Numbered from the stretch's first letter, positions 7,695 through 17,420 are shown. The stretch: 64,000 nucleotides of DNA from Rubrivivax sp. (GCA_030681795.1 JAUXRG010000016.1:1-64000); one strand, 5' to 3'. The notes: generated by a model from the sequence alone, not told the origin. Numbers and translations: made by a program.

Positions 7695-8927
7695 TCAGGC
7701 GGCCAGTTCGAGCAGGGTGTGCAGCAGCACGTCGGCGCCGGCGGCCAGGTGCACCGGGGCCGTGTGCTCGGCCGGGTTGTGGCTGATGCCCTTGACCGAA
7801 GGCACGAAGATCATGGCCGTGGGACAGATGCGGGCCATCATCTGCGCATCATGCCCGGCGCCCGAGGTCATGGTCCGGTGCGAGTGCCCCAGCCGTTGCG
7901 CGTTGCGAGCAATCAAGTCGGCCACGTCGGTGTCGAAGCGCACGGGCTCGAAGCGCGCCAGCGATCTGGCCTCGATGATCACGCCCTCCCGTTCGGCCAG
8001 CCCTTGCACGAACTGCGCCAGTCGCCGCTCGGCTTGCTGAAGCCGCGCTTCGTCGGTGTTGCGCAGGTCGACCGTGAGCTTGGCTCGCTCAGCAATCACG
8101 TTGATCAGGTTCGGGTGCAGGGACAGCGCGCCCATCGTCGCCACCTGGCCGCCCCCCATCTCGTCGGCGAGCAGGCGCAGGTGAACGCCGATCGCAGCGG
8201 CGCAGTAGCCGGCATCGTGACGCAGCCGCATCGGCGTGGTGCCGGCGTGGTTGGCCTGGCCCTTGATCTCGAGTTCCTGCCAGGAGATGCCCTGCAGGTC
8301 GCGCACGGCGCCTATGGTCACGCCCTCGGCGTCTAGCACCGGGCCCTGCTCGATGTGCAGTTCCACGAAGGCATGCGGCTTGAACAGCGGCAGCGGTGCA
8401 TCGCCCAGGTAGCCGATGCGCGCGAGCTCGTCCTTCATCAGCTTGCCGTCGACGCCGCGCGTGGCGTAGGCCTCCTCCAGCGTTAGCCCGCCCACGTAGA
8501 CCAGCGAGCCGGCCATGTCGGGGTGGAAGCGCGCGCCCTCCTCGTCGGTGAACACGCCGACCACCAGCGGGCGGCGTGTCGTGATGCCAGCGTCGTTGAG
8601 TGTCTGGACGACCTCCAGACCGCCCAGCACGCCGAGGTTGCCGTCGTAGCGCCCGCCGGTGCGCACCGTGTCGATGTGCGAGCCGGTCATCACCGGCGCC
8701 AGGTCCGCCAGGCCACGGCGCAGGCCGAAGATGTTGCCGATCGGGTCGATGCGCACCTCGAGGCCCAGCTCGCGCATCCAGCCCGCCACCAGGTCGCGCC
8801 CGGCGCGATCCTCGTCGGTCAGCGCCAGCCGACAGCAGCTGCCGTCCTCGGTGCGTCCGATGTCGGCCAGCCGATCCAGGCGCGTCATCAGGCGTGGCCC
8901 GTTGATCTTCAAAGTCACCGGCTTCAT
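7695..8927 (-). CDS. Zn-dependent M20 amidase/carbamoylase (N-carbamoyl-L-amino acid hydrolase / beta-ureidopropionase family)
   Basis: The 410-residue protein belongs to the AmaB/HyuC/allantoate amidohydrolase branch of M20. Metal ligands are visible as H84 in TGSHIDTV, D95 in DGNLGVLGG, the pair E129-E130 in TDEEGARF, and H in ELHIEQGP. A dimerisation domain follows (GQANHAGTTPM), and a last His lies in SHNPAEHT. Such enzymes remove carbamoyl groups from L-amino acids, beta-ureido acids or allantoate. The start at 8927 has a perfect AGGAGG seven bases upstream and overlaps the dpaL stop (ATGA). The frame stays open upstream but out of family alignment. Pairing with a D-carbamoylase suggests racemic ureido substrates. 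Confidence 0.87.
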   Translation of the reverse strand: MKPVTLKINGPRLMTRLDRLADIGRTEDGSCCRLALTDEDRAGRDLVAGWMRELGLEVRIDPIGNIFGLRRGLADLAPVMTGSHIDTVRTGGRYDGNLGVLGGLEVVQTLNDAGITTRRPLVVGVFTDEEGARFHPDMAGSLVYVGGLTLEEAYATRGVDGKLMKDELARIGYLGDAPLPLFKPHAFVELHIEQGPVLDAEGVTIGAVRDLQGISWQELEIKGQANHAGTTPMRLRHDAGYCAAAIGVHLRLLADEMGGGQVATMGALSLHPNLINVIAERAKLTVDLRNTDEARLQQAERRLAQFVQGLAEREGVIIEARSLARFEPVRFDTDVADLIARNAQRLGHSHRTMTSGAGHDAQMMARICPTAMIFVPSVKGISHNPAEHTAPVHLAAGADVLLHTLLELAA

Positions 8928-10141
8928 GCCAGCACCTCCTGGGCCGTGCGGCCCACTACTTCGCGGTAGATCACGGGGTCGGTGTCGCCTTCGCTGCCGA
9001 GCAGCAATACGCGCGAATTTTCGTCCAGCGCCAGCGCGCGCTTCAGCTCGGGATGCGCTTGCGCGGCCAGCAGCGCAGCGAGGCCGACACCGCCGGTTTC
9101 GCCGGCCACCAGCGGCGGGTCGCCACCGGTAGGCGCGGCCAGCACCTGCATGGCCTGCAACGCCCAGGCGTCGTCCACCGCCACCGCCACCTGGGCGCCA
9201 GCGCGCAGCACTTCCCATGCCAGATCCGACACTTCACCGCAGGCCAGGCCGGCCATCACGGTGTCCAGCGCGCCGCCCACCACCACCGGGTGGCCGGCCT
9301 GCAGGCTGCGGTACACGCAGTCGGCCTGGGTCGGCTCGACCACCACGAAGCGCGGGCGCTGCGCGCCCCAGTGCTGCCAGAAGTTGGCGCACACGGCCGC
9401 TGCCAGCGCGCCCACGCCGGCCTGCGCGAACACGTGGGTGGGTGCAGGGCCGGCGGCCATCTGCTGCACGATCTCGGAGGCCATCACGCCGTAGCCGTGC
9501 ATCACGTCCAGCGGGATCTCGCGGTAGCCGGGGTAGGAGGTGTCGGAGACCACGGTCCAGCCTTCGGCGGCTGCCGTGGCGGCGGTGTGCTTGACGGCGT
9601 CGTCGTAGTTGCCCTTGACCTCGCGCACGTCGGCGCCGTACTTGGCGATGGCGTCGCGGCGGCCGGGGCTGACATGCTCATGCACGTAGATCACGCAGCG
9701 GCAGCCGAACAGCCGTGCGCCCCAGGCCACCGAGCGGCCGTGGTTGCCGTCGGTGGCGCAGGTGACGGTGGCCGCGCCGATGACGTCGGCGAAGGCGCCC
9801 GAGAGCAGCTCGCGCGAGCCCAGCTGCGCCAGGCCGCGAGCGGCCATCACCTTGTGGCGCAGCACGTTGGCCACGGCATAGGCACCGCCCAGGGCCTTGA
9901 AGCTACCCAGGCCGAAGCGGCCGCTTTCGTCCTTGCAGAACAACTGGCCCAGGCCGAGCGTGTGCGCCAGGCCGGGCAGCGCCACCAGCGGTGTCGGGGC
10001 ATAACCGGGCCAGCTCGAAATCTCGGCCAGTGCGGCGGCGAAGCCGGCGGCCGTGAGGCTGGGCGCGGTATAGGGCGCCGCCGCCGCGGCCGCCGCGGGG
10101 TTGACGAAGGCGCGCGCTTCGGGGGAAACGGTGAGGTTCAT
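8924..10141 (-). CDS. dpaL: Diaminopropionate ammonia-lyase
   Basis: The 405-residue fold-II PLP enzyme matches E. coli YgeX and Salmonella DpaL, which convert D- or L-2,3-diaminopropionate to pyruvate and two ammonia. The PLP lysine is K82 in GSFKALGGAYA. CATDGNHGRSVAWGAR, the QAGVGALAAAV loop and AGETGGVGL match the family. The N-terminus is Ala-rich over residues 13-22. ATG 10141 overlaps the ABC ATPase stop (ATGA) with GAGG upstream. In E. coli ygeX lies near an M20 hydrolase (ygeY) and a hydantoinase (hyuA); here it sits beside two carbamoylases, a parallel association with ureido chemistry. Confidence 0.9.
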   Translation of the reverse strand: MNLTVSPEARAFVNPAAAAAAAPYTAPSLTAAGFAAALAEISSWPGYAPTPLVALPGLAHTLGLGQLFCKDESGRFGLGSFKALGGAYAVANVLRHKVMAARGLAQLGSRELLSGAFADVIGAATVTCATDGNHGRSVAWGARLFGCRCVIYVHEHVSPGRRDAIAKYGADVREVKGNYDDAVKHTAATAAAEGWTVVSDTSYPGYREIPLDVMHGYGVMASEIVQQMAAGPAPTHVFAQAGVGALAAAVCANFWQHWGAQRPRFVVVEPTQADCVYRSLQAGHPVVVGGALDTVMAGLACGEVSDLAWEVLRAGAQVAVAVDDAWALQAMQVLAAPTGGDPPLVAGETGGVGLAALLAAQAHPELKRALALDENSRVLLLGSEGDTDPVIYREVVGRTAQEVLA

Positions 10142-11142
10142 GGCAAGGCCTCTTCAGGCTGCATCAGGGCCGCTGGCTGGCGCAGATGGCAGGCCACCCA
10201 CTGCCCCGGCAGCACCTGCTGCAGCGCAGGCTCCTCGCGCCGGCAGCGATCTTCGGCAGAGGGGCAACGGGTGTGGAAATGGCAACCCGGCGGCGGACTC
10301 ATCGGGCTCGGCACTTCGCCGGTCAACACCCGGCGCTGCTTGCGCACGGTGGGGTCTGGCACCGGCACGGCGTCGAGCAGGGCTTCGGTGTAAGGGTGCA
10401 GCGGGCGCGAGAAGATCGCCTTGCGTGGCGCGATCTCCACGATCTTGCCCAGGTACATCACCGCCACGCGGTGGCTGATGTGTTCGACGACTGCCAGATC
10501 GTGCGCGATGAACAGGTAGGACAGGTGGAACTCACGCTGAAGGTCCATCAACAGGTTGATGACCTGCGCCTGCACCGACACGTCCAGCGCCGACACCGGT
10601 TCGTCGCAGACGATGAGCCTGGGTTGCACCGACAGCGCGCGTGCAATGCCCAGGCGCTGGCGCTGTCCGCCCGAAAACTCGAACGGGTACTTGACCATCT
10701 GGTCGGGCCGCAATCCCACGCGCTCGAACAAGTGCGCGATGCGGTCGCGCGCCGCGGCGTCGGACAGCGGCTCGTAGTTGCGCAGCGGCTCGGCCACGAT
10801 GTCGGCGGCGCGGATGCGCGGGTTGAGCGACGAGTACGGGTCCTGGAACACGGCCTGCAACTCACGCCGCACCGGCCGCATCTGGGCTTGCGTGAGCGCC
10901 TCGATGGCCTGGCCGCGCCAGAGGATGCGGCCGGCCGTGGGGTCCTGCAGGCGCAGGATGAGCTTGCCGGTGGTGGACTTGCCGCAGCCCGATTCACCCA
11001 CCAGGCCCAGCGTCTCGCCAGCGGCGATGCTGAAACTGACCCCATCCACCGCCAGCACCTTGCTGCCGCTGCGGCCCAGCCAGCCTGGCTGCGTGGCGTA
11101 GTGCTTGCGCAGGCCCTGCACGTCGAGCAGCAGCTCCTTCAT
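10138..11142 (-). CDS. dppF: Dipeptide/oligopeptide ABC transporter ATP-binding protein (DppF/OppF type)
   Basis: The 334-residue protein from ATG 11142 has Walker [11 protein letters not shown]-loop [11 protein letters not shown], signature [15 protein letters not shown] and Walker [15 protein letters not shown]. The C-terminal oligopeptide-type extension ends with a Cys pattern ([14 protein letters not shown]) that often binds an Fe-S cluster in this family. It energises the importer together with the adjacent DppD-like subunit. The start overlaps the dppD stop (ATGA), and its own stop overlaps the dpaL start. The frame is open further upstream, but homology begins at [11 protein letters not shown]. 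Confidence 0.92.
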   Translation of the reverse strand: MKELLLDVQGLRKHYATQPGWLGRSGSKVLAVDGVSFSIAAGETLGLVGESGCGKSTTGKLILRLQDPTAGRILWRGQAIEALTQAQMRPVRRELQAVFQDPYSSLNPRIRAADIVAEPLRNYEPLSDAAARDRIAHLFERVGLRPDQMVKYPFEFSGGQRQRLGIARALSVQPRLIVCDEPVSALDVSVQAQVINLLMDLQREFHLSYLFIAHDLAVVEHISHRVAVMYLGKIVEIAPRKAIFSRPLHPYTEALLDAVPVPDPTVRKQRRVLTGEVPSPMSPPPGCHFHTRCPSAEDRCRREEPALQQVLPGQWVACHLRQPAALMQPEEALP

Positions 11143-12191
11143 GCCACCGGCTCCTGGGCGTACGCCCGCGCGGGCTCGGCGATCGGGTGCCAGCAAGCGG
11201 CCTGGTGGCCGGGGCCATGGCTGCGCATGGGCGGCACTTCGCTGTGGCAGCGCTCGCTGGCGTTGGGGCAACGCGGCGCGAACAGGCAACCGGCCATGGC
11301 CTCCTTCAGCGAGGGCACCATGCCCGGGATTTCCACCAGGCGCGGCGGCGGCGTGTCGTCGTCGGCGTCCTCGACCTCTGCGCCACGGCTCAGGTGCGGC
11401 ATGGACCCCAGCAGGCCGCGCGTATAGGGGTGGCGTGGGTGCGCGAACAGCGCTTCCACACCGGCTTCTTCGACCTTGCGCCCCGCATACATCACGATCA
11501 CGCGCTGCGCCATCTCGGCCACCACGCCCAGGTCGTGCGTGATGAGGATGATCGACGCGCCGGTCTCGGCGCCCAGCTTGCGCATCAACTCGAGGATCTG
11601 GGCCTGGATGGTGACGTCGAGCGCGGTGGTTGGCTCGTCGGCGATCAGCAGCCGAGGCCCGCAGGCCAGCGCCATGGCGATCATCACGCGCTGTCGCATG
11701 CCACCCGAGAGTTCGTGCGGGTACTGTTTGACGCGCCGCTCGGGCTCGGAGATCTGCACCTTGCGCAAACCTTCCACGGCCTGCGCCAGCGCCTCGCGTC
11801 GTGTCAGGCCACGGTGCAGCACCAGCACCTCGGCCACTTGCTGCCCGATGGTGAGCACCGGGTTGAGCGAGGTCATGGGCTCCTGGAAGATCATCGAGAT
11901 GAGGTTGCCGCGCACCTCGCGCATCTCGGGTTCACTCAGCTCCAGAAGGTTGCGTCCATCGAATTCAATGCGCCCGCCGGCCATGCGCGCCGGTGGCATG
12001 GGCAACAAGCGCAGGATGGACATGGCGGTGACGCTCTTGCCGCAACCCGATTCACCCACGATGGCCAGCGTCTCGCCGGGCATCACGTCGAAGCTCACGC
12101 CGTCCACCGCACGCACCACGCCGTCGCGGGTGTGGAAGTGCGTCTTCAGGTCGTCGACGCGCAGCAGGGGTCGAGGGCTGCCCATGCTCAC
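11139..12191 (-). CDS. dppD: Dipeptide/oligopeptide ABC transporter ATP-binding protein (DppD/OppD type)
   Basis: The 350-residue protein shows Walker [11 protein letters not shown]-loop [11 protein letters not shown], signature [15 protein letters not shown] and Walker [14 protein letters not shown]. Its C-terminal peptide-importer extension contains [14 protein letters not shown]. It pairs with DppF on the cytoplasmic face of the permease. ATG 12191 overlaps the dppC stop (ATGA); a second in-frame ATG lies two codons later. Confidence 0.92.
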   Translation of the reverse strand: MSMGSPRPLLRVDDLKTHFHTRDGVVRAVDGVSFDVMPGETLAIVGESGCGKSVTAMSILRLLPMPPARMAGGRIEFDGRNLLELSEPEMREVRGNLISMIFQEPMTSLNPVLTIGQQVAEVLVLHRGLTRREALAQAVEGLRKVQISEPERRVKQYPHELSGGMRQRVMIAMALACGPRLLIADEPTTALDVTIQAQILELMRKLGAETGASIILITHDLGVVAEMAQRVIVMYAGRKVEEAGVEALFAHPRHPYTRGLLGSMPHLSRGAEVEDADDDTPPPRLVEIPGMVPSLKEAMAGCLFAPRCPNASERCHSEVPPMRSHGPGHQAACWHPIAEPARAYAQEPVA

Positions 12192-13063
12192 ATCCGCCGC
12201 GCCAGGCGCGGGTCGAGTGCGTCGCGCATGCCGTCGCCCAGCAGGTTGACGGACAGCACGGTGATCGACAGGAACAGCCCCGGGAAGAGCAGGATGGTGC
12301 CCGCCACCTGGATCAGGCTGCGCGCCTCGGCCATGATGTTGCCCCAGCTCGGAATGTTGGGCGGCGTGCCGGCGCCGATGAAGGACAGGATGGCCTCGGT
12401 GATCATGGCCGAGGCGCAGATGTAGGTGGCCTGCACCAAGAGCGGCGCCACCGTGTTGGGCAGGATGTGGCGCAGCAGGATGGCCGGCAGCCGCGTGCCC
12501 GAGGCCACCGCCGCTTCCACGTACGGCTGCTCACGCAGCGTCAGCACCAGCGAGCGCACCAGCCGCACCACGCGCGGGATCTCGGTGATGGCAATGGCGA
12601 TGATCACGTTCTGCAGGCTGGCCTTGGTCAGCGAGATCAGCGCAATCGCCAGCAGCACCGAAGGGATGGACATCAGCCCGTCCATCACGCGCATCATCAC
12701 CGCGTCCAGCCAGCGCAGGTAGCCGGTGACCAGGCCGATGGCCAGCCCGATGGTGCTGGCCAGCAGCGCCACGGCCAGCCCCACCGACAGCGACACGCGC
12801 GTGCCGTAGACCACGCGGCTGTAGACATCGCGCCCGATCATGTCGGTGCCGAACCAGTACTGCACCGACGGCGGCTTGAGCCGCCGGATCGGCGACAGCG
12901 CCAGCGGATCGGTGGTGCCCAGCCAGGGAGCCAACAGCGCCACGCCGATCATCAGCAACAGCACCACGCCGCCGGCAATGGCCGTGGGGTGGCGGCGGAA
13001 GGCGTCGTTGAAGCGCAACCAGGTGGGTGACACCGACTTGGGCGCGGGTTGGGTCGCGGGCAC
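12188..13063 (-). CDS. dppC: Dipeptide-type ABC transporter permease (DppC)
   Basis: The 291-residue protein has an N-terminal helix (residues ~27-50), the OppC-type segment [22 protein letters not shown], and five further membrane helices. The EAA loop is near [22 protein letters not shown]. It forms the translocation channel with DppB. It lies four bases after dppB and overlaps dppD. Confidence 0.92.
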   Translation of the reverse strand: MPATQPAPKSVSPTWLRFNDAFRRHPTAIAGGVVLLLMIGVALLAPWLGTTDPLALSPIRRLKPPSVQYWFGTDMIGRDVYSRVVYGTRVSLSVGLAVALLASTIGLAIGLVTGYLRWLDAVMMRVMDGLMSIPSVLLAIALISLTKASLQNVIIAIAITEIPRVVRLVRSLVLTLREQPYVEAAVASGTRLPAILLRHILPNTVAPLLVQATYICASAMITEAILSFIGAGTPPNIPSWGNIMAEARSLIQVAGTILLFPGLFLSITVLSVNLLGDGMRDALDPRLARRM

Positions 13064-13067
13064 GGTG

Positions 13068-14009
13068 TCAGTACCGGATGCGCGGGTCGAACAGCGAATA
13101 GCTGAGATCGACCAGCAGGTTGACCAGCACGTACACCGCCGAGAACAGCAGCGTCACGCCCTGGATGATGGGGTAGTCGCGGCGCAGAATGGCGTCCACC
13201 GTGAGCCGGCCCAGGCCGGGAATGGCGAACACCGTTTCCGTGACCACCACGCCGCCGATGAGCAGCGCCACGCCGATGCCGATGACGGTGACGATGGGCA
13301 CCGCAGCGTTCTTCAGCGCGTGGCGGACGAGCATGGTGTGCGGCGCCAGGCCCTTGGCGGTGGCGGTGCGCACATAGTCCTGCGCCAGCACGTCCAGCAT
13401 GGTGGCGCGCGTGATGCGCGCGATCAACGCCATGTAAACGATGCCCAGCGCCAGGCTGGGTAGCACCATGTGGCTGATGAAGGGGACCAAGCCTTCGCTG
13501 TAGGAGCGGTAGCCCTGCACCGGCAGCCATTCCAGCTGCACCGAAAACAGCAGGATCAGGCCGTAGGCGATGACGAACACCGGCACCGAAAAACCCAGCA
13601 CCGAAATCGCCATCACGATGCGGTCGAGCCAGCCGCCGGCGCGCGCCGCAGCCAGCACGCCCAGCGGCACGGCCAGGCCCACGGCCACGATCAGCGTGCA
13701 CAGCGTCAGTGCCACCGTAGGCTCCACGCGCTGGCCGATCAGCGTGGCCACCGGCAGCGAAGTGAAGATGGAGGTGCCCAGGTCGCCGTGCGCCAGCGCC
13801 CACAGCCAGCCGCCGAAGCGCACCAGGTAGGGCTGGTCCAGGCCGAGTTGCGCGCGGATGCGCGCGATGTCGGCCTCGGTGGCGATATCGCCCGCGATCA
13901 CCGCGGCCGGGTCGCCGGGGCTCAGGTAGAGCAGCGAAAAGACGAACAGCGCCACCACACCCATCACCGGTATGGTGGCGAGCAGGCGCTTGAGGATATA
14001 TCTCAGCAT
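13068..14009 (-). CDS. dppB: Dipeptide-type ABC transporter permease (DppB)
   Basis: The 313-residue membrane protein begins MLRYILKRLLATIPVMGVV, the standard DppB/OppB first helix. It shows six helices with the EAA-type loop at YVRTATAKGLAPHTMLVRHALKN. It is the partner permease of DppC. ATG 14009 lacks a clear Shine-Dalgarno sequence. It is separated from the binding-protein gene by a 90-base gap with a strong hairpin, a layout that often leaves the binding protein expressed above the membrane subunits. Confidence 0.92.
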   Translation of the reverse strand: MLRYILKRLLATIPVMGVVALFVFSLLYLSPGDPAAVIAGDIATEADIARIRAQLGLDQPYLVRFGGWLWALAHGDLGTSIFTSLPVATLIGQRVEPTVALTLCTLIVAVGLAVPLGVLAAARAGGWLDRIVMAISVLGFSVPVFVIAYGLILLFSVQLEWLPVQGYRSYSEGLVPFISHMVLPSLALGIVYMALIARITRATMLDVLAQDYVRTATAKGLAPHTMLVRHALKNAAVPIVTVIGIGVALLIGGVVVTETVFAIPGLGRLTVDAILRRDYPIIQGVTLLFSAVYVLVNLLVDLSYSLFDPRIRY

Positions 14010-14056
14010 CGGGGGAGAAAACAGGTCGGCGGCGGGGGCGCGATGTCCCCGCCGGG

Positions 14057-14085
14057 CCCGGCCCCACGCCGAGTGCGGGGCCGGG
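14057..14085 (-). promoter_or_regulatory. Intercistronic hairpin between binding-protein and permease genes
   Basis: Perfect 9-base arms CCCGGCCCC (14057-14065) and GGGGCCGGG (14077-14085) flank an 11-base loop. No T-run follows, so complete termination is unlikely. The position just after the binding-protein stop fits an mRNA-stabilising or attenuating structure. That role is inferred from other ABC operons. Confidence 0.5.
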
Positions 14086-14099
14086 CGGGATTGGCAAGG

Positions 14100-15704
14100 C
14101 TACTTTTTCTCGACGTTCCAGATGAAGGTCACGGGTGAGTTGATCACGCCCGACAGGTTGCTCCGGTACGCGGTGGGGATGATGAACTGAGCCGTCGGGA
14201 TGTAGGGCACGGTCTCGAAGGCGCGGCGCTGCATGGCTTCGGCGATCTTCTTCTGCTCGGCCACGGTGGGCGCGTTGAACCAGGCGTCGCGCAGCTCTTC
14301 GAGCTTGGAGTCGGTAGGCCAGCCGAACCACGACTTGTCACCCGCGCCGCGCAACGGCGAGTTCAGCGCCGGCGTGGTGATGTCCGGGCCCACGAACCAG
14401 GTGTGGAAGATGCTCCAGCCGCCCTTTTCCACCGGTTCCTTCGATGAACGGCGCGTGATCAGCGTGCCCCAGTCGCTGGCGGCGAGTTCGACGTTGAGGC
14501 CGATCTTGCGCAGCAACTCCTGCGTCACCAGCGCCTGCGTGTTGACGATGGGCTGGTCGGTGGCGGTCATGAGGACGATCTTCTCGCCCTTGTAGCCGGC
14601 CTCCTTGACCAGCGCCTTGGCACGCTCGACATCGCGCTTGCCGGTGAGCGCTTCAGAGCCCGCGGTGCTGGCCATCGGCGTGCCGCAGGTGAAGTACGAC
14701 GGGCAGGGTTTGCCGTTCTTGGCGTCGCCGGCAATCGCGATGGCGTAGTCGCTCTGGTCCAGCACGGCCAGCACGGCCTGGCGCATCTTGACGTTGTTGA
14801 AGGGCGCGTGCAGGTGGTTGAAACGCAGCAGGCCAATGGAGCCCAGCGGGTCCACGCTCTCGACCTTGATGTCCTTGTTGCGCGCGACGATGGGCACCAG
14901 GTCCACCGGGACCTGTTGCCACCAGTCGACCTCGCCGGTGTTCAGCGCGGCGGCGGCGGTGGCGGCGTCGGGGATGTAGATCCACTCCACGCGGTCCACC
15001 TTCACCACCTTGCCGCCGGCGCCCCACGACGGCGCCTCCTTGCGTGGCACGTAGTCGGTGTTCTTCACGTACACGACCTTGTTGCCGGGCACCCATTGTT
15101 CCTTCACGAACTTGAAGGGGCCGGAGCCGGTGGCGTCGGTGATGGCGGTGAAGGCGTCGGTCTTGGCCACGCGCTCGGGCATGATGAAAGGCACGTTCGA
15201 CGACGGTTTGGCGAGCGCTTCCAGCACGTAGGGGAAGGGCTTCTTCAGCTTCAGGCGGAAGGTCTTGTCGCTGACTGCGGTCCAGCTCTCGGTCATCTCG
15301 CCCAGGCGCTGGCCGAATACGTCGCGCTTGGCCCAGCGTTCGACCGACGCAATGCAGTCGGCCGAACGCACGGGCGCACCGTCGTGGAACTTCAGGCCGT
15401 CGCGCAACGTGAAGGTATAGGTCAGGTTGTCGGTGCTGACCTCCCACTTGTCCACCATCTGCGGCTGGACCTTGAAGCTCGCGTCGGTGGCGAACAGCAC
15501 GTCGTAGACCATGTAGCCATGGTTGCGCGTGATGTAGGCGGTGGTCCAGATCGGGTCCAGGCTGCGCAGGTCGGCCTCGGGGACGAATTTCAGCACCTTG
15601 CCCTGGGCCAGCACCGGGCTGGCGAAGGCCACGCCGGCGGCGAATGCCAGGCCCAGCGCGAGCCGGTGCATGCGGTCATGGAACTTGCTAAATCCAGCGC
15701 TCAT
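14100..15704 (-). CDS. dppA: Peptide ABC transporter periplasmic substrate-binding protein (SBP family 5)
   Basis: The ~534-residue protein has a Sec signal peptide (residues 1 to ~33, helix LALGLAFAAGVAFASPVLAQ) followed by an SBP_bac_5 domain: PEADLRSLDPIWTT, YDVLFATDASFKVQPQMVDKW, LRDGLKFHDGAPV. It delivers the ligand to DppBC. The frame is open far upstream, but homology starts here. ATG 15704 has GAGGA ten bases upstream; ATG 15713 is only one base from that site and less likely. The ligand cannot be read off. Neighbouring D-carbamoylase, D-aminoacylase, MlrC and amidase genes suggest D- or N-blocked peptides rather than ordinary dipeptides. Confidence 0.92.
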   Translation of the reverse strand: MSAGFSKFHDRMHRLALGLAFAAGVAFASPVLAQGKVLKFVPEADLRSLDPIWTTAYITRNHGYMVYDVLFATDASFKVQPQMVDKWEVSTDNLTYTFTLRDGLKFHDGAPVRSADCIASVERWAKRDVFGQRLGEMTESWTAVSDKTFRLKLKKPFPYVLEALAKPSSNVPFIMPERVAKTDAFTAITDATGSGPFKFVKEQWVPGNKVVYVKNTDYVPRKEAPSWGAGGKVVKVDRVEWIYIPDAATAAAALNTGEVDWWQQVPVDLVPIVARNKDIKVESVDPLGSIGLLRFNHLHAPFNNVKMRQAVLAVLDQSDYAIAIAGDAKNGKPCPSYFTCGTPMASTAGSEALTGKRDVERAKALVKEAGYKGEKIVLMTATDQPIVNTQALVTQELLRKIGLNVELAASDWGTLITRRSSKEPVEKGGWSIFHTWFVGPDITTPALNSPLRGAGDKSWFGWPTDSKLEELRDAWFNAPTVAEQKKIAEAMQRRAFETVPYIPTAQFIIPTAYRSNLSGVINSPVTFIWNVEKK

Positions 15705-15959
15705 GATGTTCATTTCCTCTTCGATGATCTTCGACGTGGGTGACGTTGGTGACGTTGGTGGCGCACCGCCCTGCGATTGCGGCTCAAGGCTCAAGTTAGC
15801 AAGACCCGTTCCCGAGCCCGGCCACCCACGCTGCCGCCGGGCCCGTCCCGATTTGGGGCGAAGTGGGTGTCGATGGTGCAAGCGCACCGCTTTGGTGGTT
15901 TGTGCGCGCCGGGACAATGGGCCAGACTCGCGGGCGGGTCCATAGGGGGTCTTACCGAG
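15705..15959. promoter_or_regulatory. Divergent control region of the peptide/D-amino-acid island
   Basis: The 255-base gap between the divergent operons must carry both promoters; no dedicated regulator gene lies in the island. I see an imperfect dyad GGTGC-AAGC-GCACC at 15875-15888 and tandem 9-mers GGTGACGTT at 15739-15747 and 15748-15756 just upstream of dppA. GGGACAAT sits near 15911 on the plus strand as a weak -10. No convincing -35/-10 pair or sigma-54 element was found. Confidence 0.4.
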
Positions 15960-17420
15960 ATGGTTGCTTTCGATCTGGTGCTGCGCGGTGCTCTCCTGTT
16001 CGACGGCTCCGGTGCGCCGCGAAGGCCTGCCGACGTGGGCGTTCGAGCGGGCGGCATCGTCGCCGTGAGTGCTGCGGGCGGGCTCGACGCCGCGCAGGCC
16101 GCCGAGGTGCTGGAATTGAACGGCTTGGCCTTGGCGCCGGGTTTTATCGACGTGCACACCCACGACGACCGCCTGCTCCTGGCCGATCCGTCGATGGCGC
16201 CCAAGCTCAGCCAGGGCGTCACCAGCGTGGTCACCGGCAACTGCGGCATCAGCCTGGCGCCGCTGGGCATGCACGAGGCGGTGCCGCCGCTCAACTTGGT
16301 GGCCGACGGTCCGGGCCAGCGCTTCGACTCCTTTGCCGCCTATTTCGCGGCCCTGGAAGCCGCGCCGCCCGCCATCAACCTGGCCGCGCTGGTGGGCCAC
16401 ACCACGCTGCGCGCGGTGGCCATGGCGGCGCTGGACCGCGCGGCCGAACCCGACGAGATCGCGCACATGCAGGCCCTGGTGCAAGAGGCCTTGCAGGCCG
16501 GAGCCATCGGGCTGTCCACCGGCACCTACTATGCCCCCGCCAGTGCGGCCACCGCCGACGAGATACGCGCCGTCTGCGAGCCGCTGCGCGGCAGCGGTGC
16601 CTTGATCGCCTCGCACATCCGCGATGAAGGCGAGTACGTGCTCGAGTCGATGCGCGAGGCCATTGCCATCGCCGGTGCCCTGGGCGTGCGCCAGGTCCTC
16701 TCGCACCACAAGGTGGTGGGCCGGGCGAATTTCGGCCGCTCGCGCGAGACGCTGGCGCTGCTGGACGACGCGCGCCAGCGCAGCGATGTCTGCCTGGACT
16801 GTTACCCGTACACCGCGTCGTCCACCGTGCTGCGCAAGGACACCGCGCGCCAGGCTTCGCGCACCCTGGTGGCCTGGTCCAAGGCGCAGCCGGCCGCGGC
16901 GGGGCGCTACCTCGACGAGCTGGCGCTGGAACAAGGCCTGGAGATCGACGCCATGGCCGACGCACTGCAGCCGGCCGGCGCCATCTACTTTTCGATGGAC
17001 GAAGCCGACGTCGAGCGCATCCTCGCGCACCCCGAGACCATGGTCGGCTCCGACGGCCTGCCGCACGACACCTTTCCGCACCCACGGCTGTGGGGTGCGT
17101 TCCCGCGCGTGCTGGGCCACTACGTGCGCGAACGCGGGCTGTTCTCGCTGGAGACCGCGGTGCACAAGATGACCGGCCTGCCGGCCTCGCGTTTCGGCCT
17201 TGCCGGCCGTGGCCTGGTGCAGCCGGGCTGCGCCGCGGACCTGGTGGTGTTCGACCCCGAGCGTGTCATCGACGCCGCCACCTTCGCGCAGCCGCTGCGG
17301 CCTGCCGTGGGTATCCACCGCGTCTACGTCAACGGCACGCTGGCCTGGCGCGACGGAGCCGGCACCGGCGCGCGCGCGGGCCAGGTGCTGCGCCGTGCGG
17401 GCAACAGGGCGGTGGCATGA
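15960..17420 (+). CDS. N-acyl-D-amino-acid deacylase (D-aminoacylase)
   Basis: The 486-residue amidohydrolase carries the D-aminoacylase signature: HTHDD (H66, H68) and the unusual metal-bridging cysteine C95 in TGNCGIS, with later ligands in SHIRDEGEY and LSHHKVVGR. GSDGLPHDTFPHPR supplies the catalytic Asp region. Such enzymes release D-amino acids from N-acyl-D-amino acids, or remove N-terminal D-residues. ATG 15960 follows AGGGGG by about ten bases; earlier in-frame codons lack homology. It heads the plus-strand operon and its stop overlaps the MlrC gene (ATGA). Dihydroorotase-like D-hydantoinases are related but lack the cysteine. Confidence 0.9.
   Translation: MVAFDLVLRGALLFDGSGAPRRPADVGVRAGGIVAVSAAGGLDAAQAAEVLELNGLALAPGFIDVHTHDDRLLLADPSMAPKLSQGVTSVVTGNCGISLAPLGMHEAVPPLNLVADGPGQRFDSFAAYFAALEAAPPAINLAALVGHTTLRAVAMAALDRAAEPDEIAHMQALVQEALQAGAIGLSTGTYYAPASAATADEIRAVCEPLRGSGALIASHIRDEGEYVLESMREAIAIAGALGVRQVLSHHKVVGRANFGRSRETLALLDDARQRSDVCLDCYPYTASSTVLRKDTARQASRTLVAWSKAQPAAAGRYLDELALEQGLEIDAMADALQPAGAIYFSMDEADVERILAHPETMVGSDGLPHDTFPHPRLWGAFPRVLGHYVRERGLFSLETAVHKMTGLPASRFGLAGRGLVQPGCAADLVVFDPERVIDAATFAQPLRPAVGIHRVYVNGTLAWRDGAGTGARAGQVLRRAGNRAVA

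Noticed and set aside
15739..15761. Tandem GGTGACGTT 9-mers upstream of dppA, considered as a variable repeat
   Set aside because: Only about two and a half copies, too short for a convincing phase-variable tract.
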